NCBI GenBank assembly: GCA_003255065.1
Contig: QAOA01003417.1
Coordinates: forward strand, 84,549-148,548
From: Cercis canadensis
Taxonomy: Eukaryota; Streptophyta; Magnoliopsida; Fabales; Fabaceae
Direction: 5' to 3'
Length of the DNA stretch: 64,000 nt
The notes beneath the pieces were generated by a model, which worked only from the letters and a program-made list of their open reading frames with translations, was not told the DNA's origin and did no database searches. Positions 22,480-33,812 of this stretch are shown piece by piece. How positions within the stretch are numbered: the first letter of the stretch is position 1; each line of letters begins with the position of its first letter. The position numbers and the translations under genes are program-made.

Positions 22480-25334
22480 GATTTAAAGGCACCGAGACAT
22501 TTCATGCGTGAGCCAATAGAATTTAAAAGTACCGAGATCTTTCACTCGGAAGCCAACAAAAAATTTAAAGGCACCGAGATCTTTCAGTTGGGAGCCGATA
22601 AAAATTTAAAAGCACCAACATCTTTCACCTAGGAGCCGACAAAATTTAAAAGTACTAAGATCTTTCACCTAGAAGCTGACTAGAATTTAAACGCAATGAG
22701 ATCTTTCACTCGAGAGCTGAAAAAATTTAAAAGCACTGAGATCTTTCACTTAGGAGCCGATAAAAATTTGAAGGCACCGGCATCTTTCACCTGGGAGCTG
22801 ACAGAATCTAAAAGCATTAAGATCTTTCACCTAAAAATCGACTATAATTTAAAGGCACTGTGATTTTAAACAAGGGAGCCTACAAAATTTAAAAGCACCA
22901 AGATCTTTCACAAGGGAGATCAAAGAATTAAAAAGTACTGACATTTTTCACTTGGGAGCCAACAAAAATTTAAAGGCACCAATATCTTTCACCCGGGAGC
23001 AGATTGAATTTAAAAGCACTGAGATCTTCCACTCGAAAGCCAACTAGATTTTAATGGCATTGAGATATGTCACAGGAGAGACCACAAATTTAAAAGCACT
23101 AAGATCTTTCATAAGGGAGTCAACAAAATGTAAAAGCACTGAGATCTTTCACTTGGGAGCTAACAAAAATTTAAAGACAACAAGATCTTTCACCCGGGAG
23201 CCTATGGAATTTAAAGGCACTGAGATTGTTAACAGGGTAGCCAATAGAATTTAAAGGCACCCAGACCTTTCACTGGGAGCCGACAGAGTTTAAAACTACC
23301 AATATCTTTCACTTCAGAGCCAGCAAAAATTTAAAGGCACAAAGATCTTTCAGGCGGGAGCCGAACAAAATTTAAATACACCCAGATTTTTCTCCTGGGA
23401 GCCGATAGAATTTAAAAGCACCGAGATCTTTCACATAGGAACCGACAAAAGTTTAAAAGCACAGAGATCTTTCAGCTGGGAGCTGGAAGAATTTAAAAGC
23501 ACAAAGATCTTTCAACCAACAACAAAATTTAAAGGCACCAAGATCTTTCATGCAGAAGTCGACAAAATCTAAAAGCACCAAGAGCTTTCACCCGGGAGCT
23601 GAAAGAATTTAAAGGCATGGAGATCTTTCACCTGATAGCCGAATAGAATTTAAAGGCACTAATATCTTTAAAGCAGGAGGCGACAAAATTTAAAAGCACA
23701 AAGATTTTTCAGCCGGGAGCTGACAGAATATAAAAGCACCAAGATCTTTCACTCGGGAGCCAACAAAAATTTAAAGGCACCAAGATTTTTCACCTGGGAG
23801 CCAACAAAATTTAAAAGAACCAAGATTTTTCATGCAGAAGCTAACAAAATTTAAAAGCACCAAGATCTTTTACCCGGAAGCGAACTAGAATTTAAAGGCA
23901 CTGAGATGTTTCACGAGGGAGCCGACAAAATTTAAAAGCACCGAGATCTTTCACTCTGGAGCCAAAAAATATTTAAAGGTAACAAGATCTTTCTCCCGTG
24001 AACCAAAAGATTCAATAGAATTTAAAGGCACCTAGATCTTTTGTCCAGGAACCGATAGAATTTAAAAGCATCAAGATCTTTAAATCAGGGGCTGAAAAAT
24101 TTAAAAGCACCGAGATTGTTCACTTGGGAGTCGACAAAAATTTAATGGCACCGACATCTTTCAACCGGGAGCCAACATAATTTAAAAGCACCGAGATCTT
24201 TGACCCGGAAGCCAACTAGAATTTAATGCCATTGAGAAATTTAACACAGGAGCCAAAAAAATTTAAAACCACCAAGATCTATCACATGGGAGATGACAAA
24301 ATTTAAAAGCACCAAGATTTTTCACTCGAGAACCAACACAAATTTAAAGTCACCGTGATCTTTCACCCGAAAGCCGATAGAATTTTAAAGCACCAAGCTT
24401 TTTCACTCTTCCGCCAACTAGATTTTAAAGGCACTGAGATATTTCATGGGGGAGACCTCAAAATTTAAAAGCACCAAGATCTTTCACATGGGAGCCGAAA
24501 AAATTGAAAAGCTCCGAGATCTTTCACTTAGGAGCTGACAAATTTAGAGGCAATGAGATCTTTCACCTGGAGCCAACATAATTTAAAGGCACCGAGATAT
24601 TTCACCTGGTAGGCAACAAAATTTAAAGGCACCCAGATCTTTTACTCGGGAACCGACAGAGTTTATAACCACTGATATCTTTCACTCTGGAGCTGACAAA
24701 AACTTAAAATCATAGAGATAATTCACGTGGGAGCCGAAAAAATTTAAATGCACCCAGATCTTTCACCCGAGAGCCGACATAATTTAAAAGCACCGAGATC
24801 TTTCACTCGGGAGACAACAAAAATTTAAAGGCACTGAGATCTTTCACCCGAGAGCCAGCAGAATTTAAAAGCACAAAGATCTTTCAATCGGCAGCAAAAT
24901 TCAAAGGCACGAAGATCTTTCATGCAGGAGTAGACAAAATTTAAGGGCACCGAGATCTTTCACTTTGGAGTTGACTAGAATTTTAAGGCACAAAGATCAT
25001 TCACCCAAGAGCCGACAAAATTTTAAAGCGATGAGATCTTTCACTCGGCAAATGACTAGAATTTAAAGACACCAAGATCTTTAACGCATGAGGTGACAAA
25101 ATATAGAAGCACAAGATTTTTCAGCTAGGAGCCGACATAATTTAAAAGCACCGAGATCTTTCACTCGGGTGCCGACAAAAAAAGGCATCGAGATCTTTCA
25201 ACCGTGAGCTGAAAGAATTTAAATGCACAAAGATCTTTCAGCCATAGCAAAATTTAAAAGCACCGAGATCTTTCATGTTGGAGTCAACAAAATTTAAAAG
25301 CACAAAGATCTTTCAACCGAGAGGCGGCAAAATT
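22480..25334 (+). repeat. 40-bp satellite array, segment 1
   Basis: About 71 monomers with the approximate consensus aatttaaaagcaccgagatc + tttcactcgggagccgacaa, length mostly 39-42 bp. They vary by single substitutions, by aaaagcac versus aaaggcac, and by short A-run or gactag endings. The first units are in frame with the element D protein (DLKAPRHF, EFKSTEIFH, KFKGTEIFQ...), with a stop after about 45 codons. The right end is cut by the LTR of element A in the middle of a monomer (ggcggcaaaatt), and the array resumes in phase at 50383. Confidence 0.95.
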
Positions 25335-26592
25335 TGATTGGAATTATTGCGTTCCAACAAAATTAAAACCAAATCCCATATAAAGAATGCAATACAGGGC
25401 TAATCCGGGTTGTCTCTCAGGGAATGCAATGACTAATTAATAATTTCAAGATTACTAATTAGCGATTTTCAAACACAAATTATATTACCAAATGTAAATT
25501 GTAGAATTAAATAGAGATTAAATCAATTAATAAAAACGCAACCCAACTAGACATCCATCAAGAATTGGTTTGATTTATCCTAGACTGAACATGATTAATC
25601 AAGTCTTAATGTACTGCTAATTGATTTTAGCTATAACTGAAATCTCTGCATTATAACTAAGTGTTCCTACTGAATTATCACTCAAAATTCGATTAACCAC
25701 ATACATCACGAATTTTTACAATCGCACAAAATAAGCAATTAGTTGTTAACCTAAAGTCGAACATCAATTAACACAGTTTCTCTGGTTTCATGCAATAGAA
25801 CAAAGATTCATCAACCTAAATTCTATGTCATACCTCAAAATACATATGAACAATAGAAATCTCCATAAATCCATACATAAACCAAGGCATGGCAGAAATC
25901 CAATGAAGAACAACAAAATTGCATTAAACTGGAATCAATTAAATACAAGATCTCAAAATCAAACCAAAATCAATCTGGAGTCTAACTCGGTTACAAAAGC
26001 TTTACTCCTCCATGGCCTTCAAATCCGAGCACCAATGGAAGAGGGAAGCAATAGAACAATGTATCTCCAGAAAAACAAAAGAGGAAAAGATAACTAACTG
26101 CCTCCTAAAGTCTCTCTTACTTTCTACCCTAATTTGGATCTATAATCGCCCAGGCTAAAAGACTAGATTGCCCCTCCATGTGGGCTTGCTCCTCAGCTTC
26201 AAAATGAGTCCTCCTTTGCATGAATTGGACTTCAGATGAGGGAAATGGGCCCGAATAAATGATATTGGCCCAACAATCTGAATGCTGAACTTCTACGGGC
26301 CAAGGCACTATTAAGACACCTACGGATGGAAATTTGGTTTTCATAAGAATTGTAGCTCTGTGTCTCAACTTTCCTACAAAATCAAAATCACAATTTTTAG
26401 AGATTGTAAACTCAAGATAAGCCAAAAATACCAAGACAAGGTCCAAATGACAATGCTGAATGACTAAAATACTAAAGCCCAACATGGAACCCAAATCATA
26501 AAATATGATATAAGTCATGAAATTAAGCATAAAAGAGGATGAAAAACACTAGGCATAAAGGTTAATTAACATATTAAAAATATTGTTTATCA
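25335..26592 (-). repeat. 3' LTR of element A
   Basis: In element orientation it begins TGATAAACAATATTT and ends with ...CAATAATTCCAATCA. Over the first 150 bp it differs from the right LTR (49112-50369) at about 11 positions by eye, roughly 7%. The lengths are equal. Confidence 0.9.
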
Positions 26593-26608
26593 AATCCTCC
26601 CATACTTA
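26593..26608 (-). promoter_or_regulatory. Polypurine tract of element A
   Basis: On the minus strand it reads taagtatgggaggatt and directly abuts the 3' LTR, the place where plus-strand DNA synthesis is primed. Confidence 0.75.
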
Positions 26609-28029
26609 TCCTTTGCAGGTCCCGGGCAAACTAGAAGTAAAACTAAGAAAGAAAGAAAACAGCTAAGGGATCATTTTCCAACAACAACTTTCAAGATTGC
26701 AAATGTTAGGTGAGCAAGAAGAACAATTAAGACTTTAAAGAATCAAGACACTCATGAATTTATTTCTTGCACTTTCAACTAACATGCATGGTGATGTCAA
26801 TTGAATTGAATAGACTAAGAATGATAGAGCCTCACAAGATACACTCTCAATCCCTCAAGTGTTTAATGGGTAAGTGTTTCACTCAAATCAACTCATGACA
26901 ATGCACTACCATAGGCTGGTTTACTTTCTAATCTCCACTATTTCAAACACATGCATGCACAAATCAGAAGGACTTTATTGAAGGTTGTAATGGGGCCAAG
27001 GAGAGGGAAGGAATGAAATAGATAATATGGATATGGCAAGTTAAAACAAAAGAGAGCATGAGGACATTGTGAATGATGAGTCAAAACAAGCAATAAGCAC
27101 AAAAGTTTTCACCCAAAAGTTCTATGCAACTTTCTTTCCACACTCCTTCCTCTTTGGAAGGCAAACCCATTACTTTTATTCTCTTTTCTTTGCTTTTGGC
27201 TACTATTCCTTTGTCTTTACAATTTACATAGCCAACTGCCTTCAAATTGCACAAATTTGCCCTACACTTTGAACTTGTCCATCCTGAACAAATAAAAACT
27301 CATCAGATGATCAACCAATGCTCTCTTACTCCCTAAGGTGTTAGGAAAAATATGATTTTACGCTAAAGGCTTGCAATGAGCTAAATGAAAGAATGGGAAA
27401 AGTTAGGCTCAAGGGGGAAATCAAGGGAAAAGATGTTGGGTAGGCTATTTGGCTAGCTAGCTAAAAGCAAGAAAAGATGGCCTTCATCACATTCATGTAT
27501 ACATATGACAATGTAGTGTCAAAAAGAAGCAAAACAAGTTCTAGAGTATCAAACTACATGAGTGTAATGCACACAAGAAAGAAATAGAGAATGACAATAG
27601 GCTCAAAGACTCACTAAGTATGCACTATCAAGCTTAATCCATCAAATCAATTTCTATTACTAAACTAGCTAACTAAGAGATTCAAGAAATTTATTCAATC
27701 ATGTGAGAAACCTCAAATGTGCAATTGCTTCAAGCTTACAACCTTTACAATTCTCAAAGTGCTATTGAAAATATAAAAAGAAAAGTAGAAAAACGTGCAG
27801 AATGAGAATAAAAACAACAAAACAGAAACAAAAAGTAAAAACAGAAATAGAAAATAAGAACAAAAAACAAGAATATAAACAGAAAACAGAATTAAAAACA
27901 AACAGAAATGGAAACAAGAACAGAAAACAAAAATAGAAACAAAAAATGCATAAAAAACACAGCAGAAAACACAACAGAGATAGAATGAACTCTCCTCAAG
28001 GTGGTAGATGGCATCACTCAAAACCACCT
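26609..28029 (-). other. 3' untranslated region of element A
   Basis: Non-coding, with an A-rich tract at 27770-27970 made of repeated aacagaaa/aaaacaga words. It gives spurious Phe/Leu/Cys-rich open frames on the minus strand. No env-like frame is visible. Confidence 0.6.
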
Positions 28030-29267
28030 CCTCAACTAAACTCTCTTTAGCTCCCTCATGAAATTCCCTAAGTCAATGGCCATTTACTTTGAAGGTCCTC
28101 CTCGTAGTCACTTCTTGAATTTCAACTGCACCATAAGAAGAAGTGTTGGTGACAACAAATGGGGCTTCCCATCAGAATCTCAATTTACCCAGCCACAACT
28201 TAAGGAGAGAGTTGTATAGGAGCACTTTCTCCTTCACTTGGAATTTCTTCCTAAGGATCAACTTGTCATGAAGGGCCTTGGTCTTCTCTTTGTATATCTG
28301 AGAGTTCTCATAGGCCTCTAATTAGAGTTCTTCTACCTCTTGAAGTTGCAATTTCCTCTCAACTCTGGCTAGACACCTATGTCTAGGTTACAAGCCTTAA
28401 CCACCCAATAGGCCCAATGCTCTAGCTCCACTGGTAAGTGACGCGCCTTACCAAAGACAAACCTATAAGGTGACATACCTATAGGTGTCTTATAGGCGGT
28501 CCGATAAGCCCATAGAGTATCATCCAGCCTCTTACTCCAATCCTTTCTATCTGGCCTCACTATTTTCTCCAAAATTTGCTTTTCTCTTGATTAGAGACCT
28601 AGACTTGCTCATTTTTTTTAGGGTAGTAATGGGTTGAAGTCTTGTGGAAAACCCCATATTTACTCAACAAGGCCTTCATGTGCTTGTTGCAAAAGTGGGA
28701 TCCTTGATCACTAATGATTGCTTTGGGTATGCCAAACCTGCAAAAGATATGTAATCTGACAAAATCTACAATAGCATGAGAATCATTAGTCCTGGTGGGA
28801 ATGGCTTCCACCCATTTGGAAACATAATCAACAGCCAACAAAATATAGACAAAGCCAAACGAGACAGGAAATGGACCCATGAAGTCAATGCCCCAAACAT
28901 AAAAAAGCTCACGAAACAACAAAGGTTATTGGGGCATCTCATTTCTATGAGTTATATTTCCTACTTTTTGACATTGTTCACAAGATTTACAAAACACACA
29001 GGCATCATGAAACAGGGTGGACCAATGTAAACCAAAATCCAATACTTTCTTAGCTATTCTCTGATGACCAAAATGGTCTCCACAAGCATAGGAATGACAG
29101 AAGGAAAGCACATAATGAAACTCATGATTAGGTACATATCTCCTAATTATTTGGTCACTACAAAATCTCCTCAGATAAGGATCATCCCACACATAATACT
29201 TAGCCTCACTCTTTAATTTATTTATCTGTGCATGTGCGAGGTGTGAGGGCAAAACATGAGCAACTAA
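28030..29267 (-). pseudogene. Integrase region of element A
   Basis: From high to low coordinates: the HHCC zinc region ([29 protein letters not shown]), the core ([17 protein letters not shown], then [10 protein letters not shown]), and the C-terminal part ([20 protein letters not shown], then [12 protein letters not shown]). The first two catalytic aspartates are present. The third position (Glu in a QTNGQAE-type motif) is spoiled, with the copy reading KKNEQV then a stop at about 28599. Frame breaks also occur near 28925 and 28575. The reading frame continues exactly across the Harbinger-like insertion to 33813. Confidence 0.85.
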
Positions 29268-29721
29268 GGGCCTATTTGCTTTGGTCATTTTTTATTTTCA
29301 TTTTCAGTGAAAATAGAAAATGAGCCTAAAAACATGTTTGGCTGAGTTTAATGAAAATGTTTTGCTGAAAATATTTCTTAAATGGGCCCAAATCTGAAAA
29401 CATGAAAAAGTTGTTTTCAGTATTTCCTTCTCAAATTTTTGAAAACAAAAAATAAAAAAAGTGAAAATGCAGTGGCAATTTTGTAATTATAATGNGGCCT
29501 GTTTGCTTTGGTCATTTTCTATTTTCATTTTCAGTGAAAATAGAAAATGAGCCTAAAAACGTGTTTGGCTGAGTTTAATGAAAATGTTTTGCTGAAAATA
29601 TTTCTTAAATGGGCCCAAATCTGAAAACGTGAAAAAGTTGTTTTCAGTATTTCCTTCTCAAATTTTTGAAAACAAAAAATAAAAAAAGTGAAAATGCAGT
29701 GGCAATTTTGTAATTATAATG
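29268..29721. repeat. 226-bp duplication of the Harbinger-like left end around a single N
   Basis: 29269-29494 and 29496-29721 are nearly identical copies of the left end, with the N at 29495 between them. They differ at a few positions (ggcctatttg versus ggcctgtttg). This is probably an unmerged assembly overlap. Confidence 0.85.
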
Positions 29722-31210
29722 AAAACAATTGAAAAGGAAGTGGTAGTCTTGTAATTATAATGAAAACAAATTTTAAGTGAAATGTTCTTCTCTTCGTTCA
29801 CGTTAGGCAAGCAGCGTTCTTCTCTTTGTGTAGTTCAAGCTTCGTGAACCAGAAGCAAGTAAGCCAAGGCAACAAAGTTTGAATTTTTGTGCTTTCCTCT
29901 AGGTTTATCTAATCTCTTCTTATTATCTTTAATATAAGTTTGTCTAACATTAATGCTTTGTTAGCTAAATGGAGAGGGAATTTTATGGTATTCAATTCAT
30001 TCTACTCTTTTTTGCTATAAACAGAGTATAGTAGTTTTTTTTATATATTAATTCTGCTATTTTTGCTGAAAATTTCCAATGAATGACCTATTTTGTATAT
30101 CATGAGCAATGTATGAACAATTCCCAAGTTTCTCTTTCAAAGCTTCAAAGCTAGAAGCACAGTTCTGGAAGCAAAGGCAATTCATGAGCCTGACGTTTTC
30201 AAGGCGTTTATTAAGGGAATGGTATTTATTGAATTGAAACTCAACTGGGCAAGGGAGGGTTGGTAAATGTAGAGGGTTGATGATTGTATTATATGGTTGT
30301 GCACACCATCTGTTTGGTTATGGGTCTCACTAGCAATAAGTGAGTCAAATACTGTTAAAACTTTTTTCTTAAAGCTTGGATTCATTTGAGAATGATTCTC
30401 TTGTTAATCTCCAATTTATTGGTGGGTTGTATGTTTTTGGTGAGGATTTGTCTATATTTATTTTTGTTGTTTCTTGTTGTACCCATTGGCTACTTCACAA
30501 AATGAATGGAATTTTGTGCCTAATACTAAGTTGTGCTGAAAGCTAAAACAAGGCATTGATTTGACCAAATTCAAGCAAAAAACTTTTGGCCATAATGTCA
30601 AGTTTGCTTCCTTTCCTAACTACTTGAACGTATGGTTGTAGAATTTCATTTCATGAAGGTAGTTATGATTCTTAGAAATTTGTCTTACATTTGAAATGGC
30701 TCAGAAAACATGTTCAAAGGTTTTATTTTCCCTTCATTGAAAGCAATTGTATAGTTTGATCTGAGGTTGGAAAAACCAAGTGTGTTACTTTGGCATGCTT
30801 TGGGATAAAATGTTTGATGTGACAATAGTATTTTTCTTTAACATTATTTTCTGTTTGGCTTATGCCTTATGCCATACTTACATGCTTGCAGCAATATATG
30901 GCACACTTCCTTTCTCTTGGACAGCAAAGTCTGAGAGGCCAAGGTACTTTCAGTATTCTTTATATGTGTTAATTACTGTCTACTTATGTAGAGATGCAGT
31001 AAGCTGAATTGCTTATATGATTTTACAGGGAATCTATCATCAAGCTTAGGTGTGTATTTATTCATATATGAATATTTTCTTTATCTATCTATGTATCTAT
31101 CTATCTATCCATCCATCTATATACATACGTGTGTGTGTGTTTCCTCTTATGGTTGGAATTCTATATAGTGAATTTAGAAACCAAGCCAATTTCATTTCTC
31201 TTCTGTAACA
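29722..31210. other. Interior of the Harbinger-like element, nothing recognised
   Basis: AT-rich sequence with short open frames only. A plus-strand open stretch at 30780-31007 is hydrophobic (TIVFFFNIIFCLAYALCH) but unplaced. A (CTAT)n-like tract lies at about 31081-31118. Confidence 0.4.
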
Positions 31211-31474
31211 TTATTTACTCCTCAATGCTGGTGTGTGGCATGCATGAAAGGAACTACCAACATCCTTTTGTTTACAATCCTTAAACTTTAGATATTTAAG
31301 AGATGTGAGGTGCTCAATATGATACAGTGATTGAAGATTTAGATGTTTGCTAATATGTAATGAAGTTAGTGATGCCAATTTATTTAGGCCTGTTTGGGGT
31401 GAGAGATTTATGCAATTATCTATGGAAATTAACTGGAGTTTTGGAGCTGGCAATCCTCCTTTAGGAAAAGACAC
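31211..31474 (-). pseudogene. Probable leucine-rich-repeat fragment of an NBS-LRR resistance gene
   Basis: The 87-codon frame reads SFPKGGLPAPKLQLISIDNC, then NLSPQTGLNKLASLTSLHIS, LNLQSLYHIEHLTSLKYLKF and KDCKQ. FP-x-GGLP, L-x-x-L-x-I-x-x-C and HLTSLKYL are the wording of the C-terminal LRRs of CC-NBS-LRR (R13L1-like) proteins. There is no start, NB-ARC domain or further repeat. It lies opposite and just upstream of the lipase exons inside the Harbinger-like element, which suggests a separate capture. The similarity is by eye only. Confidence 0.5.
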
Positions 31475-32015
31475 CAGTTGTGTTAATGAATTTGCTTTGG
31501 TTTTAGTTGAAAAACATATTTACTTGAGTTGGCCATTCTCTTGTAAAGCATCATATAACTTGACCCTTTTACTTGAGTTGCTTTGAAGTTTGAATAAACA
31601 TAAGTACATAACAGTAACGTCTCTAATATTTAACCAGTTAATAGACATAATCAATTTTAGCATACCATCTAACTGTACTGGAAAATCGTGTTTGGCAAGG
31701 GACTTTAATTGCTTTGGCATCCTTCTTATAAGGGAAATTAGTGAACCAGCTGAAATCAGCAGCCTTGTTGAGTCCCATTGCCTATTTGAGCCACATGAAC
31801 ACTGCACTTGGAGTTGTTACTGCCAATCATCCTCTTAATTACAAGTATCCTGAAACCATATACTTGAAATGCTTAGTTTTGTTGACAGGTCACCAACCTT
31901 TTTGGTCTTTTCGAATTTAATCCCAAAGGGTAAGTAACAACATTGAAATTTGCCTCCTTATACATTATAACTCCATTAAGCTTTCAATCTAATCAAAAGC
32001 TCTCCTTGACAATTC

Positions 32016-32345
32016 TTTTGACTAGGTTACCTATTGCTGCCTTTATCAAGTCTCTCTCTACGCTTACCCGGGCGTGGACTGCTATCACTTGTTTACTGCA
32101 CTTACTAGTATAAAGTCTATGCCCAAACTCTATGCAACAGAGTTTTAATCAATCTCACAAACTAGAATTATATTTTATNTTCCTTTGACTAGGTTACCTA
32201 TTGCTGCCTTTATCAAGTCTCTCTCTATGCTTACCCGGGCGTGGACTGCTATCACTTGTTTACTGCACTTACTAGTATAAAGTCTATGCCCAAACTCTAT
32301 GCAACAGAGTTTTAATCAATCTCACAAACTAGAATTATATTTTAT
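32016..32345. repeat. 163-bp duplication around an N inside the lipase relic
   Basis: 32016-32178 and 32183-32345 are near-identical, with the N at 32179 between them. It duplicates the AYPGVDC exon. This is probably an assembly overlap. Confidence 0.9.
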
Positions 32346-32480
32346 AGAAATAAAATTTCTGATTATATGCTTTTCTTGAATGTTATGTTTCTGTTTCAGG
32401 TAAAAATTGCTCTCTCAATTCTTCAATGGTTGATTTATTTTTTATGAATGAGCCTCAGCTAACATCAACAAAGAACATGA

Positions 32481-32663
32481 TGCATTTGGCTTAGAGTAAG
32501 ATTTCTCCATCTAGTTACCTTGTCCATTACTATTATAGTTCATTTAATTAATCATATATAACTCAATTGAGNTGCATTTGGCTTAGAGTAAGATTTCTCC
32601 ATCGAGTTACCTTGTCCATTACTATTATAGTTCATTTAATTAATCATATATAACTCAATTGAG
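32481..32663. repeat. 91-bp duplication around an N inside the lipase relic
   Basis: 32481-32571 and 32573-32663 differ at one position, with the N at 32572 between them. It duplicates an exon-intron boundary. This is probably an assembly overlap. Confidence 0.9.
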
Positions 32664-33025
32664 AAGCTTTTTCTATAATCTTATGAGAACTTGAAGCTAT
32701 TAGATATGGGGTTTTGACAAAATTCAACAATGAGAGACTAGACTATAATATTATGCATTATGGGGAAGCATTTCCTCCATTTTATAACCTCTCCAACATT
32801 CCCCATAACCTCCCTCTCTTCATCGGCTATGGGGGCCAATACGCTCTTTCAGATGTTTGTGATGTCGGGAATTTGATTGATAGCCTTAAGTTGCATGATG
32901 TGGATAAGGAAAGTGTTTAGTTCATCAAGGATTATGCTCATGCTGACTACATTATGGGGGTCAATGCCAAGAATCCACTGTACAATCATATTATTGCTTT
33001 TTTCAGGTGCCAATTTGATACTTGA

Positions 33026-33496
33026 TGGACAAGAGAGCTAAGTTTCTAGATCTAAATCTTACAAAGTGTTAAGCTGTATGATGGAGAATTCATGTATTAA
33101 GCTATCATCAACTAAGATGTATATGAATTATCCAGTGAATTTTAGCTAATAGTGAATTACAAGTTATAACAGGTGCTTTAGTAGTGGAAAAAATAGTTAT
33201 CAACACATTCTACTGTCTTATATTGCAAAGGCTGGATTTAATAATAATATTTTCTTATTAAATTTTTTACTTACAATTCATATTAATGCTTCAGAAAAAA
33301 GAAAAACTCTTCTGGTTTACCTCAAAAATGCCGTCACAGACTCACATGGACAAAATTATATGCAAATGTAAAAGTGATCTTAAAAAACAAAAAAAAAAAA
33401 AAAAAAGATGCAAGAGTAATACTATGTGAGATTTTCTTACATATATGGGGTTTCTAAGCTACACAAACAAAGGATAGCAAACTAGTTATTGTTTTG

Positions 33497-33553
<57 letters not shown>

Positions 33554-33809
33554 TAAATTATCTAAAACTTCATTGAAAATAGACGTGAAACAAATAGAAA
33601 ATATATTAACCAAACATGTTTTCATAATTTTCATTTTTTGAAATTTTCATACCAAACGTATTTTCATTGTTTTCATTTTTTAGAAACAATTTTCAATTTT
33701 GTAAACCAAACATGTTTCCTAAAATTTAGAAACTGAAAATGAAAATGTATTTCAAGAAATAAAAACTAAAAATGGAAATAAGGAAACATTTCTGAAAGCA
33801 AACAGGTCC
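33026..33809. other. Right part of the Harbinger-like element
   Basis: Non-coding. Contains poly-A at about 33388-33407, a (TA)n run at 33505-33534 that passes into (GA)n to about 33552, and repeated aaaccaaacatgttttc-type words leading to the terminal inverted repeat. Confidence 0.6.
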
Positions 33810-33812
33810 TAA

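Larger units (their letters stand above)
31699..33025 (+). pseudogene. Plant acid lipase (triacylglycerol lipase 2 / MPL1-like) exons, broken
   Basis: Successive plus-strand exons match the C-terminal half of plant lysosomal-acid-lipase-like enzymes. 31699-31846 gives GTLIALASF, a stop, then LKSAALLSPIAYLSHMNTAL. 31889-31929 gives FGLFEFNPKG before a gtaag donor. 32026-32107 gives AYPGVDCYHLFTALT. 32400-32495, after a ttcag acceptor, gives KNCSLNSSMVDLFFMNEPQ and NMMHLA followed by a stop where relatives have Gln. About 32706-33025 gives DYNIMHYGEAFPPFYNLSNI, LPLFIGYGGQYALSDVCDV, a stop, then FIKDYAHADYIMGVNAK. The G-x-D-A-L-S-D block around the catalytic Asp reads GGQYALSD. Introns are retained, so the capture was from genomic DNA. 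The N-terminal half with the Ser nucleophile region is absent or unrecognisable. Two exon regions are duplicated around single Ns. Confidence 0.85.
29268..33809. mobile_element. PIF/Harbinger-like DNA element with captured gene fragments
   Basis: The ends are GGGCCTATTTGC on the left and, reverse-complemented, GGACCTGTTTGC on the right (10 of 12 identical), flanked by TAA on both sides (29265-29267, 33810-33812). The TWA target duplication and GG-NCCTGTTTG type ends are hallmarks of PIF/Harbinger. Removing the element and one TAA rejoins the element A polyprotein in frame between RNase H and integrase, where intact relative C has continuous sequence. Sub-terminal parts are AT-rich with inverted acatgtttgg/ccaaacatgt words. 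No transposase is recognised, so it is probably non-autonomous. It contains lipase exons (plus strand) and a probable LRR fragment (minus strand). Three N-linked duplications inside inflate its length. Confidence 0.75.

Noticed and set aside
22480..25334. CRISPR-like array (short repeated units)
   Set aside because: Units are contiguous with no unique spacers, the genome is a plant, and the unit is a degenerate 40-bp satellite.
27713..28027. 104-codon hydrophobic minus-strand frame resembling a membrane protein
   Set aside because: It is the reverse of an A-rich aacagaaa repeat in the 3' region of element A. The same artefact appears at 54738-55026 in element B.
31520..31807. 95-codon minus-strand frame first taken as another LRR segment
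   Set aside because: The plus strand of the same bases encodes the conserved lipase block LKSAALLSPIAYLSHM, so the minus frame is a shadow.
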